Origin: Pseudoneobacillus sp052180215
GTDB lineage: Bacteria; Bacillota; Bacilli; Bacillales; Cytobacillaceae
Direction: 5' to 3'
DNA: 64,000 bases
NCBI RefSeq assembly: GCF_052180215.1
Contig: NZ_CP197471.1
Coordinates: 3,568,001 to 3,632,000, forward strand
Shown: piece after piece, positions 34,738-42,132 of the stretch
How the letters are laid out: each line of letters begins with the position of its first letter
Numbering within the stretch: the stretch's first letter is position 1
Program-made: the position numbers and the translations under genes
The notes under the pieces: model-generated
Databases searched by the model: none
Seen by the model: only the letters and a program-made list of their open reading frames with translations
What the model was told of the DNA's origin: nothing

Positions 34738-35144
34738 TATGTTCCCCAACTCCTTAAATCCTGTATTTCATCCGTTGTTCGAATCATGCTTGTCTTTTGT
34801 TCGATGGTAGGTTTAATGACGGGCTGTGGGTTAAATGTTTTTCCGATGAACCATGACAGGAGAGAAATAATGAGGAGCAATAGTATTCCAACAATGGAAG
34901 TCCTTCTTTTCCATTTTTTAATTCTTGTTATTAACTCTTTTTCACCACCATGGGACATAAAACTTTCTTTAGGGATTCGATAATCAAGCTTCCAAGGATT
35001 CGTTTTCTCCAATCTAATCTTTACAGATTTACAATGTGCACAGTTATCCAGATGATCTTTAACAAACGTTGCTGTTTCTTTCTTTAACATGCCCTCCAGA
35101 TAAAGAGGAAGCAAATCCTGCACGATATCACATGGTTTCTTCAT
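34737..35144 (-). CDS. Anti-sigma factor with zinc-finger (ZAS/zf-HC2) domain
   Basis: A 135-residue membrane protein. The N-terminal ZAS zinc-binding domain has Cys5 (MKKPCDIVQDLLPLYLEG) and the HLDNCAHC motif. One membrane segment follows (about 83-102, IVGILLLLIISLLSWFIG), then a short extracytoplasmic tail. It overlaps the sigma gene by 17 bases, the usual arrangement for an ECF sigma factor and its cognate anti-sigma. It should bind the sigma factor at the membrane and release it on an envelope or ion signal. Confidence 0.88.
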   Translation of the reverse strand: MKKPCDIVQDLLPLYLEGMLKKETATFVKDHLDNCAHCKSVKIRLEKTNPWKLDYRIPKESFMSHGGEKELITRIKKWKRRTSIVGILLLLIISLLSWFIGKTFNPQPVIKPTIEQKTSMIRTTDEIQDLRSWGT

Positions 35145-35700
35145 GTCGTATCACCTCTTCTTCATATAACTCTTTGAACTTTTGTTTTGCCCGATATAAA
35201 AGAACTTTTGTCGTTTGAGGGGTTTTATTTAAGATTTGAGCAATTTCCCGATGAGTTAGACCTTCAATTTCCTTAAAAACAAGAACATCACGGTAATCTT
35301 CAGGAAGCTTGAGAAAAACGGCTTGAATTTCGTTTCTGGATTGATTTTGGATGGAAATTCGTTGGGGATTTTGGGAATCATCTCCGTGGAGATCGATGTC
35401 TTCCGTTATAGAATATAATTTTTGATCTCTAACCCATGAACGTACTTTATTTCGATATACATTCCTTGCAATTTGCAATAGCCATGTTTTTAAAGAGGAC
35501 TGTTCCTTAAAACGATGAATCGATTTTACAGCTTGATAAAACGTTTCCTGAGTCAATTCTTCACTTTCCTCCGGCGAACCTGTTACCTTTAGAAAATAGG
35601 AAAAGACAATCCCTTTATTCTTTTTATAAAAATCAGTTAAATCATCAATTAAAGAATTCCGCTTCCGTTCTTTACCCCAAAACAAATCCAAAAACTTCAA
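35128..35700 (-). CDS. ECF-subfamily RNA polymerase sigma factor
   Basis: A 190-residue sigma-70 family protein. Region 2 (about 25-95) includes SPEESEELTQETFYQAVKSI and SLKTWLLQIARNVYRNKVR. Region 4 (about 130-180) includes LPEDYRDVLVFKEIEGLTHREIAQ with the HTH and VLLYRAKQKFKEL. The start is TTG after GGGGGG. It overlaps its anti-sigma gene, and that gene overlaps an antiporter gene, giving a three-gene unit. The upstream TGTAACC motif suggests autoregulation. I cannot match it to a named B. subtilis sigma factor. Confidence 0.9.
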   Translation of the reverse strand: MKFLDLFWGKERKRNSLIDDLTDFYKKNKGIVFSYFLKVTGSPEESEELTQETFYQAVKSIHRFKEQSSLKTWLLQIARNVYRNKVRSWVRDQKLYSITEDIDLHGDDSQNPQRISIQNQSRNEIQAVFLKLPEDYRDVLVFKEIEGLTHREIAQILNKTPQTTKVLLYRAKQKFKELYEEEVIRHEETM

Positions 35701-35750
35701 GAGAACGTCCCCCCTTTCCCTTAACTATGTAGTAACATTCATCCGTAAAA

Positions 35751-35757
35751 GGTTACA
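35751..35757 (-). promoter_or_regulatory. Candidate ECF -35 element before the sigma gene
   Basis: TGTAACC followed by TTTT on the minus strand, about 50 bases upstream of the sigma start, resembles the AAC-containing -35 elements of ECF promoters. A matching -10 would lie near TACTACATAG (35725-35734), but that part is not a clear consensus match. Confidence 0.45.
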
Positions 35758-35767
35758 CTAAAAATGA

Positions 35768-35806
35768 AAAAACCTTTTAAGAAAAGTTCATACTCTTCTT
35801 AAAAGG
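35768..35806 (-). terminator. Terminator of the second ZAS-like gene
   Basis: On the minus strand the stem CCTTTTAAGAA / TTCTTAAAAGG is followed by TTTTTTCATTTTT. It separates the gene ending at 35811 from the sigma operon. Confidence 0.85.
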
Positions 35807-35810
35807 GACT

Positions 35811-36866
35811 TTATTTAACAGGAAATTTATAATGCATTCCTTGAACAATTAATACGGCATGCTCCAAATGAAGTGTGAGTGGATTTTTCATACCTTGAAA
35901 AAATGGAAAATTATAAATCCTATCCTTTTCTATTTGGAAATCAATCTTTGGCTCTTTACTCCAATGCTTATCATTTTTATCAAATAGGTTAAAGCTGAGT
36001 TGGTATAAACCAACTTTTGAAATATCATCTAATTGCTGATAATAGACAAAAATCCGTTCATTTGTTATCTCAGCTCTATCAATGTAAAAATGAATACCAT
36101 TCACCGTTATTTTTTTCTGAATAGATGTTTCGCCATGTTCATTTAACTGAATTTCAAATGGCTCCGGTTGATAAAAAACAGCAAAATTAGGCATTTCAAT
36201 ACCCACTATTTCTGTATTTTTCTCGATGCCTGACAGGGTCCAAGATTCATCATTCATGTTATGGGCAGCGGAACCCATATTTTCTTTCCGATGTAAAATA
36301 TGATTATTGGTTAAATCCATGGCTACCAAATGATTAGGCCAATAAATATCTTCTTTTACATAATCAATCTTAGGATTATCCCATGTATAGCGATACTTAA
36401 ATAAACTCTCATCCTCATTAAACTCTTTAGTCAAAATATCAATCTTTACTCCAGATTTTTTCATAATGGCTTCTCTCGGTGGAGAAAGTGATTCAAATTC
36501 TTCATCTAGCTGGACTAATTCCTGGTCTTCCTTTAGTTTTTCCTCTTCAGCTTTTTCTTGGCCCATTAGCCAGCTTCCGGCCATAAAAAGGATCATCATT
36601 CCAGCGATGATACTACCAACGATGAAACTTAATTTTTTTAGTCGTTTTATAAAAGATGGCTGTCCTTCCACCTGATCCCTATTTACTATGTAAAGATTAG
36701 ATTGCCTAGAAGCATTGACAGTAGATTTTAGCTCCATCCATTCTTTTTGACACAACTTACATGTTTGTAAGTGTTCATCAATGATTTTTTTTACTTCTTC
36801 CACTACCGCATCATCAATATATAGAGGAAGTAGTTCCTTAATAAGCAAATGATTTTTTTCGCTCAT
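35811..36866 (-). CDS. Membrane anti-sigma-like protein with large extracytoplasmic domain
   Basis: A 351-residue protein. An N-terminal ZAS-like domain (LLIKELLPLYIDDAV, then HLQTCKLCQKEW) is followed by a membrane segment at about 80-98 and a 250-residue outer domain rich in Trp, Tyr and Asn with beta character. The first zinc ligand Cys of the ZAS fold is missing (Leu/Ile-rich instead), while HxxxCxxC is kept. It lies upstream of the sigma operon but is separated from it by a terminator. It may be a sensor or a divergent second anti-sigma. Start chosen for better spacing to GGGGAG. Confidence 0.72.
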   Translation of the reverse strand: MSEKNHLLIKELLPLYIDDAVVEEVKKIIDEHLQTCKLCQKEWMELKSTVNASRQSNLYIVNRDQVEGQPSFIKRLKKLSFIVGSIIAGMMILFMAGSWLMGQEKAEEEKLKEDQELVQLDEEFESLSPPREAIMKKSGVKIDILTKEFNEDESLFKYRYTWDNPKIDYVKEDIYWPNHLVAMDLTNNHILHRKENMGSAAHNMNDESWTLSGIEKNTEIVGIEMPNFAVFYQPEPFEIQLNEHGETSIQKKITVNGIHFYIDRAEITNERIFVYYQQLDDISKVGLYQLSFNLFDKNDKHWSKEPKIDFQIEKDRIYNFPFFQGMKNPLTLHLEHAVLIVQGMHYKFPVK

Positions 36867-36913
36867 TTCCTTCACTCTCCCCTAGATATACTGGCTCATA
36901 TGGAACAGGAGAT

Positions 36914-37300
36914 TTATTTTTTTAACTTTAATACAGCCATTGTACATCTAGATATGCAAATCATTTGTTCCGCTTCATCCACTATTTTAATATCCCAAAC
37001 CTGAGTTGTTTTTCCTTGGTGTAAAACAGTGGCAATCGCTGTCACTACCCCATCTCGCTTTCCTCGGACATGATTAGCATTAATTTCAAGACCTGCTACA
37101 GCCTCTGTTTCTTTATCTACTAGTTCATACGCGCCAACGCTTGCAACTGTTTCAGCTAAGGCTACAGAAGCCCCACCGTGTAAAAGTCCAAATGGCTGTC
37201 TCGTGCGTTCATCCACCGGCATAGTAGCTATGACTTTCCCCTTTTCCAAAGTGGTGATTTTGATTCCAAGTGTTTCAATTAATGTTTTTTGAAGATTCAT
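36914..37300 (-). CDS. yuxO: Hotdog-fold thioesterase (PaaI/YuxO type)
   Basis: A 128-residue single-domain hotdog thioesterase. The family segment RQPFGLLHGGASVALAETVASVGA carries the catalytic His-Gly-Gly and downstream Glu; GLEINANHVRG forms the central strand. It is likely to hydrolyse acyl-CoA thioesters in the cytoplasm. In B. subtilis YuxO lies in the same general region; others of this type act in menaquinone synthesis (DHNA-CoA). The ATG eight bases after AAGGGG is preferred over one that abuts it. Confidence 0.82.
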   Translation of the reverse strand: MNLQKTLIETLGIKITTLEKGKVIATMPVDERTRQPFGLLHGGASVALAETVASVGAYELVDKETEAVAGLEINANHVRGKRDGVVTAIATVLHQGKTTQVWDIKIVDEAEQMICISRCTMAVLKLKK

Positions 37301-37442
37301 TTTCATATCCCCTTATCATCATTTTAGCTTCAACAGTGAGGTAAAACTGTTAAAGAATGGCATCTTTAACCTTATTATAAAGGGAAAAACTATATATGTC
37401 CTTTTCAAAGTGGACACGTTATAAATACTGAGGTGAATAATG

Positions 37443-37622
37443 ATGAATATTCGTGAAGGTTTAATTCCAACTGTACTTGGAACAGCCGTAACGGCTACTG
37501 GGTATGCTCTAAAACAAAATCGAAAAGTCGATAAGATGATTTCTAATACCATTTTCGGTTTTGGTTTAGCTCACATTGTCTTAGGTGCAATTGACTTATT
37601 TGAACATCGAGATCAATATTAA
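37443..37622 (+). CDS. Small membrane protein, unknown function
   Basis: A 59-residue protein with two hydrophobic segments (about 6-24, LIPTVLGTAVTATGYAL, and 36-52, TIFGFGLAHIVLGAIDL) linked by a basic turn (KQNRKVDKM). GAGGTG precedes two adjacent ATGs; the second has better spacing. It ends in a plus-strand terminator. Unrecognised; typical of the many short membrane proteins of bacilli. Confidence 0.6.
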   Translation: MNIREGLIPTVLGTAVTATGYALKQNRKVDKMISNTIFGFGLAHIVLGAIDLFEHRDQY

Positions 37623-37650
37623 TCTTTACAACACAACCATTTACAAAGTA

Positions 37651-37685
37651 GACGGCAGCAAAAACTTGCTGCCGTTTATTTTTTA
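37651..37685 (+). terminator. Terminator after the small membrane protein gene
   Basis: Stem ACGGCAGCAA / TTGCTGCCGT with an AAAAC loop, followed by TTATTTTTT. It reaches the stop codon of the convergent antiporter gene. Confidence 0.88.
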
Positions 37686-38855
37686 TATCGCTTGTTTAAC
37701 CTTGTTACCATTTGGATCTTGTTGTTTCTTAAAAAACCATTTCATCATAGGTGGAGTCACAATGGTCGTGACTAAAATGACCACCACAAGCACGGCAAAC
37801 ATATCTTGAGTAAGCAAATTAGCTTCAATTCCAATGGCCGCTATAATGAGTGCTACTTCTCCCCTTGATACCATGGCTGAGCCTATTCCTAATGAGCTAT
37901 TCCAATTAAATCCAGCCATTTTCGCCCCAACAGATGCTCCAATCAGCTTTGTTAAAATGGCAACAATACTTAATATCACAATTAAGCCTAAATGCTCCGA
38001 AATACCACCAAACTCAGCAGATACCCCAATGGAAGTAAAAAAGACAGGTACAAAAACGGAATAACTAATGGTTTCAACCTTTTCAAATACTTCATGTTTG
38101 AAGTTCGTTAAACTGATGGCTACACCTGCTATATATGCTCCGATAATGGCCGCCACTCCAGTGTATTCTGCCAAGTAGGCAAAAACAAAACAAACGATTA
38201 AAGCAGAGGATATGACCGTTTCTGTCACTTTTAAAGATGAAAATCTTGTTAAAAATATAGGAACTATTTTCCACCCTACAAGTAAAGCGCCTGCAAAGAA
38301 TAATACTTTCTTCAAGATAACCATCGTTAAATTAACATCGCCGCCAGCAAAGCTCATGAGGAATGCTAAAGCAATAATAACAACAACATCATCAATAACT
38401 GCTGCTCCTAAAATAGTTGCCCCTTCTCGTGACTGTAATTGATTCATTTCTTTCAGTGCTTGAACAGATATACTTACACTTGTTGCGGAAAGCAATAAAC
38501 CTAGAAACATCGATTGAATACCAGTTAGACCTAGCATCAAACCAGTAGCATAACCAAGTAATAAAGGAACGGCAATACCACCTAATCCAACAAGAGTAGA
38601 GGCTTTCCCCGTTTTTTTAAATTCATCAATATCGGTTTCCAAACCTGCAATAAACATGAGCAAAATGACACCAATTTGACTGAATTCAGCTAATGTTTCT
38701 GTTTCCTCAATTAGTCCCAATACTGAGGGGCCTAAAACAATTCCTATTAACAACTTCCCAAGAACAGAAGGTTGGCCTAATCTAACACTTATGCTCCCGG
38801 CAATTTTTGCAGCCACTAAAATAATGGCTAACTCTAAAATCAACATATTTTCCAC
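37683..38855 (-). CDS. Kef/CPA2-type cation:proton antiporter, copy 2
   Basis: A 390-residue antiporter with about 12 membrane segments. By eye it is very similar along its whole length to the product of 33559-34737 (LGQPSVLGKLLIGIVLGP, FIAGLETDI, ATSVSISVQALKEM, IDDVVV). It also lacks a TrkA-N domain. An AAGGGGTGG site precedes the ATG. Unlike copy 1 it is not coupled to a regulator gene, and a strong terminator lies just upstream of it. Exchanged ion (Na+ or K+) not known. Confidence 0.88.
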   Translation of the reverse strand: MENMLILELAIILVAAKIAGSISVRLGQPSVLGKLLIGIVLGPSVLGLIEETETLAEFSQIGVILLMFIAGLETDIDEFKKTGKASTLVGLGGIAVPLLLGYATGLMLGLTGIQSMFLGLLLSATSVSISVQALKEMNQLQSREGATILGAAVIDDVVVIIALAFLMSFAGGDVNLTMVILKKVLFFAGALLVGWKIVPIFLTRFSSLKVTETVISSALIVCFVFAYLAEYTGVAAIIGAYIAGVAISLTNFKHEVFEKVETISYSVFVPVFFTSIGVSAEFGGISEHLGLIVILSIVAILTKLIGASVGAKMAGFNWNSSLGIGSAMVSRGEVALIIAAIGIEANLLTQDMFAVLVVVILVTTIVTPPMMKWFFKKQQDPNGNKVKQAI

Positions 38856-38885
38856 CCCTTAATATTTATCTTTTGTAAAACATGA

Positions 38886-38940
38886 AAAAAAAACACAAAA
38901 AGCCTGTCACCAAGGCATACTACTCCCTTGGTGACAGGCT
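38886..38940 (-). terminator. Strong terminator upstream of antiporter copy 2
   Basis: On the minus strand a long stem (AGCCTGTCACCAAGG with CCTTGGTGACAGGCT) is followed by TTTTTGTG and a run of eight T. It lies about 90 bases after the dedA stop and 30 bases before the antiporter start. It most simply ends the dedA transcript, but it could also act as a leader attenuator. Confidence 0.85.
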
Positions 38941-39030
38941 CCTCCAGAAAAAAATATAATTTCATATCTGTGTTTAATAGTTATTTACGATGGAGATGAT
39001 AAAAAGTTTCATTTTTTTATAAAAAACTTC

Positions 39031-39648
39031 TTATATTCCATGACTTTTCATCATCTCCATTTTCTTCTTTCTTCGTCGAATCGTGATTTTTAAAACAATC
39101 ATAAATAAAACAATGAGACCTAAAATAATCAGTAATTCCTTTCCGTAATGCATGATCAATTCCATGTTGTCACCAAACCAAAAACCTAATGTAAAGGTAA
39201 TACATAACCAAATAAATGAGCCAAAGTACGCGAATAAGGCAAAAGTACGAAAAGGAAGCTTACTAAATCCATATAAAAAGGGGACAAAATTTCGAACTCC
39301 TGGAAGAAAATAACTGATGGATAAAGAAAGGGCATGATGCTTTTCAATTAAATGAAAAGATTGATCAATTAGTTGAGCGTATCTTTTTCTTTTCTCTAAA
39401 ATACCAATAAGTGGTCTGCCTATATATTTTCCCAAAAGGTAACAAGAGGTTAAGGCTGCAAGAATTCCTGCATAAAAAACAAAAAATGCAATCAAAGGAT
39501 TAAGTACTTTTTGAGAGGTTGCCATCCCTACTGTCATACTTAATACTTCATTTGGAATGGGCAGACCAAATATGCCTAGCCACACCCAGAAAAATAAACC
39601 AATGTATCCATGGGCTTCAATAAACTGTAATAATTGTTCCAATTCCAT
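39031..39648 (-). CDS. DedA-family membrane protein
   Basis: A 205-residue DedA (SNARE-associated/VTT) family protein with four to five membrane segments. The family signature lies in FGLPIPNEVLSMTVGM and LLGKYIGRPLIG; the conserved FLPGVRNFVPFLYG segment with its Arg is present. The C-terminus is strongly basic (ITIRRRKKK). DedA proteins are linked to lipid carrier recycling (undecaprenyl phosphate or phosphatidylethanolamine flipping) and proton-motive force maintenance; which applies here is not known. Confidence 0.88.
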   Translation of the reverse strand: MELEQLLQFIEAHGYIGLFFWVWLGIFGLPIPNEVLSMTVGMATSQKVLNPLIAFFVFYAGILAALTSCYLLGKYIGRPLIGILEKRKRYAQLIDQSFHLIEKHHALSLSISYFLPGVRNFVPFLYGFSKLPFRTFALFAYFGSFIWLCITFTLGFWFGDNMELIMHYGKELLIILGLIVLFMIVLKITIRRRKKKMEMMKSHGI

Positions 39649-39873
39649 TAGAGGACCACCTCTTTGAATGTTAAAAGTCCAATCAATTTGACCATAAGAT
39701 GATTTATTGAACCCTTTCTTTATTCTAATACTATAATCCGTCTACCTAATTTTGACAATTATTATCCTATAGGTAAACGAAAAGATTTTCCTTTATTCTT
39801 TATATTTATTAAAACATCTAGTTGTTACATTCCTATAAAGAATCATTTATTCCAGATTCTATTTTTAATCCCC
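39649..39873. other. Upstream region of dedA, no gene seen
   Basis: Part of a 305-bp gap between dedA and the next small gene on the same strand. It is AT-rich. I see no convincing coding sequence, repeat or operator in it; the dedA promoter should lie here. Confidence 0.5.
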
Positions 39874-39909
39874 AAAAAAAAGAAAAAGCTATCCCACCTG
39901 AGATAGCCG
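39874..39909 (-). terminator. Terminator of the small Tyr/Pro-rich gene
   Basis: On the minus strand the stem GGCTATCTC / GGGATAGCT is followed by TTTTCTTTTTTTT, about 45 bases after the stop codon. Confidence 0.82.
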
Positions 39910-39953
39910 AAATCACTCGTTTAAACATAATTCCATTGATGGTGTCGCGTTTT

Positions 39954-40145
39954 TTAATAGTAGTAAGGCATTCCACCATAGAATGGTGCATATCCAGGAA
40001 AAGCTGGATATGGCGGATAAAATGGGTATGGTCTAAAAAAAGGATACAGAAGTGCTCCACCTAATAATCCTCCTAGTACTCCTCCCAGAAATGGAGCTCC
40101 AAAAAAGAATCTACTCTCGTTCCCATATGGGTTTCTATAATACAT
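39954..40145 (-). CDS. Small Gly/Tyr/Pro/Phe-rich protein
   Basis: A 63-residue protein. A hydrophobic glycine-rich core (FLGGVLGGLLGGALLY, about 19-34) is followed by an aromatic tail of repeated Pro-Tyr/Phe units ending in YYY. A perfect AAGGAGG site precedes the ATG and a terminator follows, so it is very likely a real gene. Such proteins occur in many bacilli, some spore- or surface-associated, but I cannot name a function. Confidence 0.72.
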   Translation of the reverse strand: MYYRNPYGNESRFFFGAPFLGGVLGGLLGGALLYPFFRPYPFYPPYPAFPGYAPFYGGMPYYY

Positions 40146-40246
40146 TCAGGTTTACCTCCTTATCATATAAACAGTAGCCTACTCTACTTTTTATGCGAGG
40201 AGAGCCTTTTTGGAGTGGGCCATTGTCCTAAACCATGGCACCAAAC

Positions 40247-40272
40247 CAAAAAAAAGCCCCCATAAGGGAGCT
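40247..40272 (-). terminator. Terminator of the galactonate operon
   Basis: On the minus strand the stem AAGCTCCC / GGGGGCTT with a TTAT loop is followed by eight T residues, right after the last gene of the operon. Confidence 0.9.
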
Positions 40273-40280
40273 TAAAAAAG

Positions 40281-41186
40281 TTACTCAATAAGACCAGCTT
40301 TCTTTAAAATCTCTGCTAAAACTTCTTTCTTTTCACTGCTTAATGCACGAGCAGGAGGAAGAACGGTCGTTGAAATATTCATTCCTCTTAATCGAGTAGC
40401 CTCTTTTACTACATTTACAAATGGAGAATCGAGTTTATACATTAAAGGCAAATAGGCCAGCCTTCTATGAAGCTCAATGGCCTTATCATAGTCTTTTTCC
40501 TGGAACGCACGGTAAATTCCGATCGTCAATTCAGGTGCGAAGTTTCCGCTGGCAGAAATAACCCCATCTCCACCTAGCGCTAATGTATTAAATAAATGGT
40601 CATCGAATCCGGCTAACACAGAGAAGTGAGGATATTTTTCTTTTACTTTTAAAATCATTTCGCGAATATGACCAGCCGTATCCACTGTTTCTTTAATCCC
40701 CACAATGTTTGGATGTTTTTCTACTAATTGAAGAACAAATTCAGGGCTAACATCCTGTCCCGTTAAGTTTGGAAAATTATAAAGTAAAATTGGTAATTCC
40801 GTGTTTTCAGCGATTTCACCAAAATGATCAAGCAGATTACTTTCTGTCAAATTCCAATAATAAGGGTTAATGATAACAACACCGTCTGCACCAATTTCCT
40901 TTGCATGTTTGTTCAATTCAATGATCTCTCTTGTACCTGTGCCTCCCGTTCCAATTAATACGGGAACACGTTTATTGACGTATTGGGTAGCAAATTCGGC
41001 AACTTCCTTTCGTTCTGCTACCGACATTTGACTAAATTCCCCGCCACTTCCTAGAAAAAAGAGCCCATTTACACCTGCTTCAATTAAAAAGTCGATTAAT
41101 TGTCCCATTCCTGTTCTATCTAATTGCAAGGATTCATCAAATATCGTTGAAACAGGTGGAATAACACCACAAAATTGATTGACCAT
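40281..41186 (-). CDS. DapA-family 2-keto-3-deoxy-sugar-acid aldolase
   Basis: A 301-residue (beta/alpha)8 Schiff-base lyase of the DHDPS/NAL family. LGSGGEFSQM is the pyruvate-binding segment, LYNFP holds the catalytic Tyr and GIKETVD the Schiff-base Lys. The sequence is closer to the YagE/YjhH 2-keto-3-deoxygluconate aldolase type than to DapA. It is the last gene of the galactonate operon, so it probably splits unphosphorylated 2-keto-3-deoxygalactonate/gluconate to pyruvate and glyceraldehyde. A 5-dehydro-4-deoxyglucarate dehydratase role is a weaker alternative. Confidence 0.8.
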   Translation of the reverse strand: MVNQFCGVIPPVSTIFDESLQLDRTGMGQLIDFLIEAGVNGLFFLGSGGEFSQMSVAERKEVAEFATQYVNKRVPVLIGTGGTGTREIIELNKHAKEIGADGVVIINPYYWNLTESNLLDHFGEIAENTELPILLYNFPNLTGQDVSPEFVLQLVEKHPNIVGIKETVDTAGHIREMILKVKEKYPHFSVLAGFDDHLFNTLALGGDGVISASGNFAPELTIGIYRAFQEKDYDKAIELHRRLAYLPLMYKLDSPFVNVVKEATRLRGMNISTTVLPPARALSSEKKEVLAEILKKAGLIE

Positions 41187-41229
41187 TTTAAGTCACCTAT
41201 CCCTTTCCTTTATCCTTCGCACCCCTACA

Positions 41230-42126
41230 TTAACCTAAAATATATAAAAGTGGAGTAATGGTTAAAATACTAAAGATTGTCGTAATAAATGTAATGCTGG
41301 AAACAAGTTCAGGTTCCGCATCAAATTGTAAGGCATATAAAGTTGTCGTCGCTGCTGAAGGCATTGCTGCAGAAACAATTAATACCTTCTCAAGCAATGG
41401 GTCCATCTGAAAGAAATACACAATACCTGCAGCTAATAGCGGGGAAACAAATAAGCGAACCACTACACCGTAAGCAATTTTATCCCACTTAAATTGTTTT
41501 AATTTGATTTCAGCTAACTGCATTCCTAAGACGATCATAATGACTGGGATCGTCACATCCGCTACTAGACTGATAGCAGAAGTAGCTGTTTCAGGCAGCT
41601 TAATATCAAACCATTGAAATAGCAGCGCTACTATAACCGCATATGTTGGTGGCATTTCAAGAACAGATTTTATGGCCGTTTTGATTCCTGCTTGCCCTCT
41701 TGCTGCATAATAAACGCCAAAAAAATTCATCATGATGGCATGAAGAACTAATATGGAAACAGAGTAGTGGAATCCCATCTCCCCATAGGCAAACAAAATA
41801 ATCGGTGCCCCGTAATTTCCCGAGTTCATAAATACCGTTGATAAAATAAGACCGCTTTCCAAACTTTCCGATTGCTTCGTCAGTCGGGAATAGATCTTAT
41901 TTATAAAAATTAATAAAAATAAGAGAATAAAAGAGAAAACCACCATGTTCATATATTGAATATTTAAATCTGTTTCATAAAAGGTCCGAAAAACCATTGC
42001 AGGAGTAGCAACATACAAGGATAAAGTTGAAATCGAACGAATATCTAGCTTCTTCCACTTTTGAAGCCCGTACCCTGATGCAAAGATCACGAGTACGGGC
42101 AATACAACTTGAATAAATATTTTCAT
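41230..42126 (-). CDS. AEC-family (auxin efflux carrier-like) permease
   Basis: A 298-residue membrane protein with about ten segments in two halves of five. The first half has VATPAMVFRTFYETD and FMNSGNYGAPIILFAYG; the second has VLGMQLAEIK and AMPSAATTTLYALQFDAEPELVSS, typical of AEC transporters that move organic acids such as malate. It lies 7 bp after dgoD in the operon. It may export an acidic by-product or take up a related acid; the main uptake route is the TRAP system. Confidence 0.85.
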   Translation of the reverse strand: MKIFIQVVLPVLVIFASGYGLQKWKKLDIRSISTLSLYVATPAMVFRTFYETDLNIQYMNMVVFSFILLFLLIFINKIYSRLTKQSESLESGLILSTVFMNSGNYGAPIILFAYGEMGFHYSVSILVLHAIMMNFFGVYYAARGQAGIKTAIKSVLEMPPTYAVIVALLFQWFDIKLPETATSAISLVADVTIPVIMIVLGMQLAEIKLKQFKWDKIAYGVVVRLFVSPLLAAGIVYFFQMDPLLEKVLIVSAAMPSAATTTLYALQFDAEPELVSSITFITTIFSILTITPLLYILG

Positions 42127-42132
42127 ATTATC

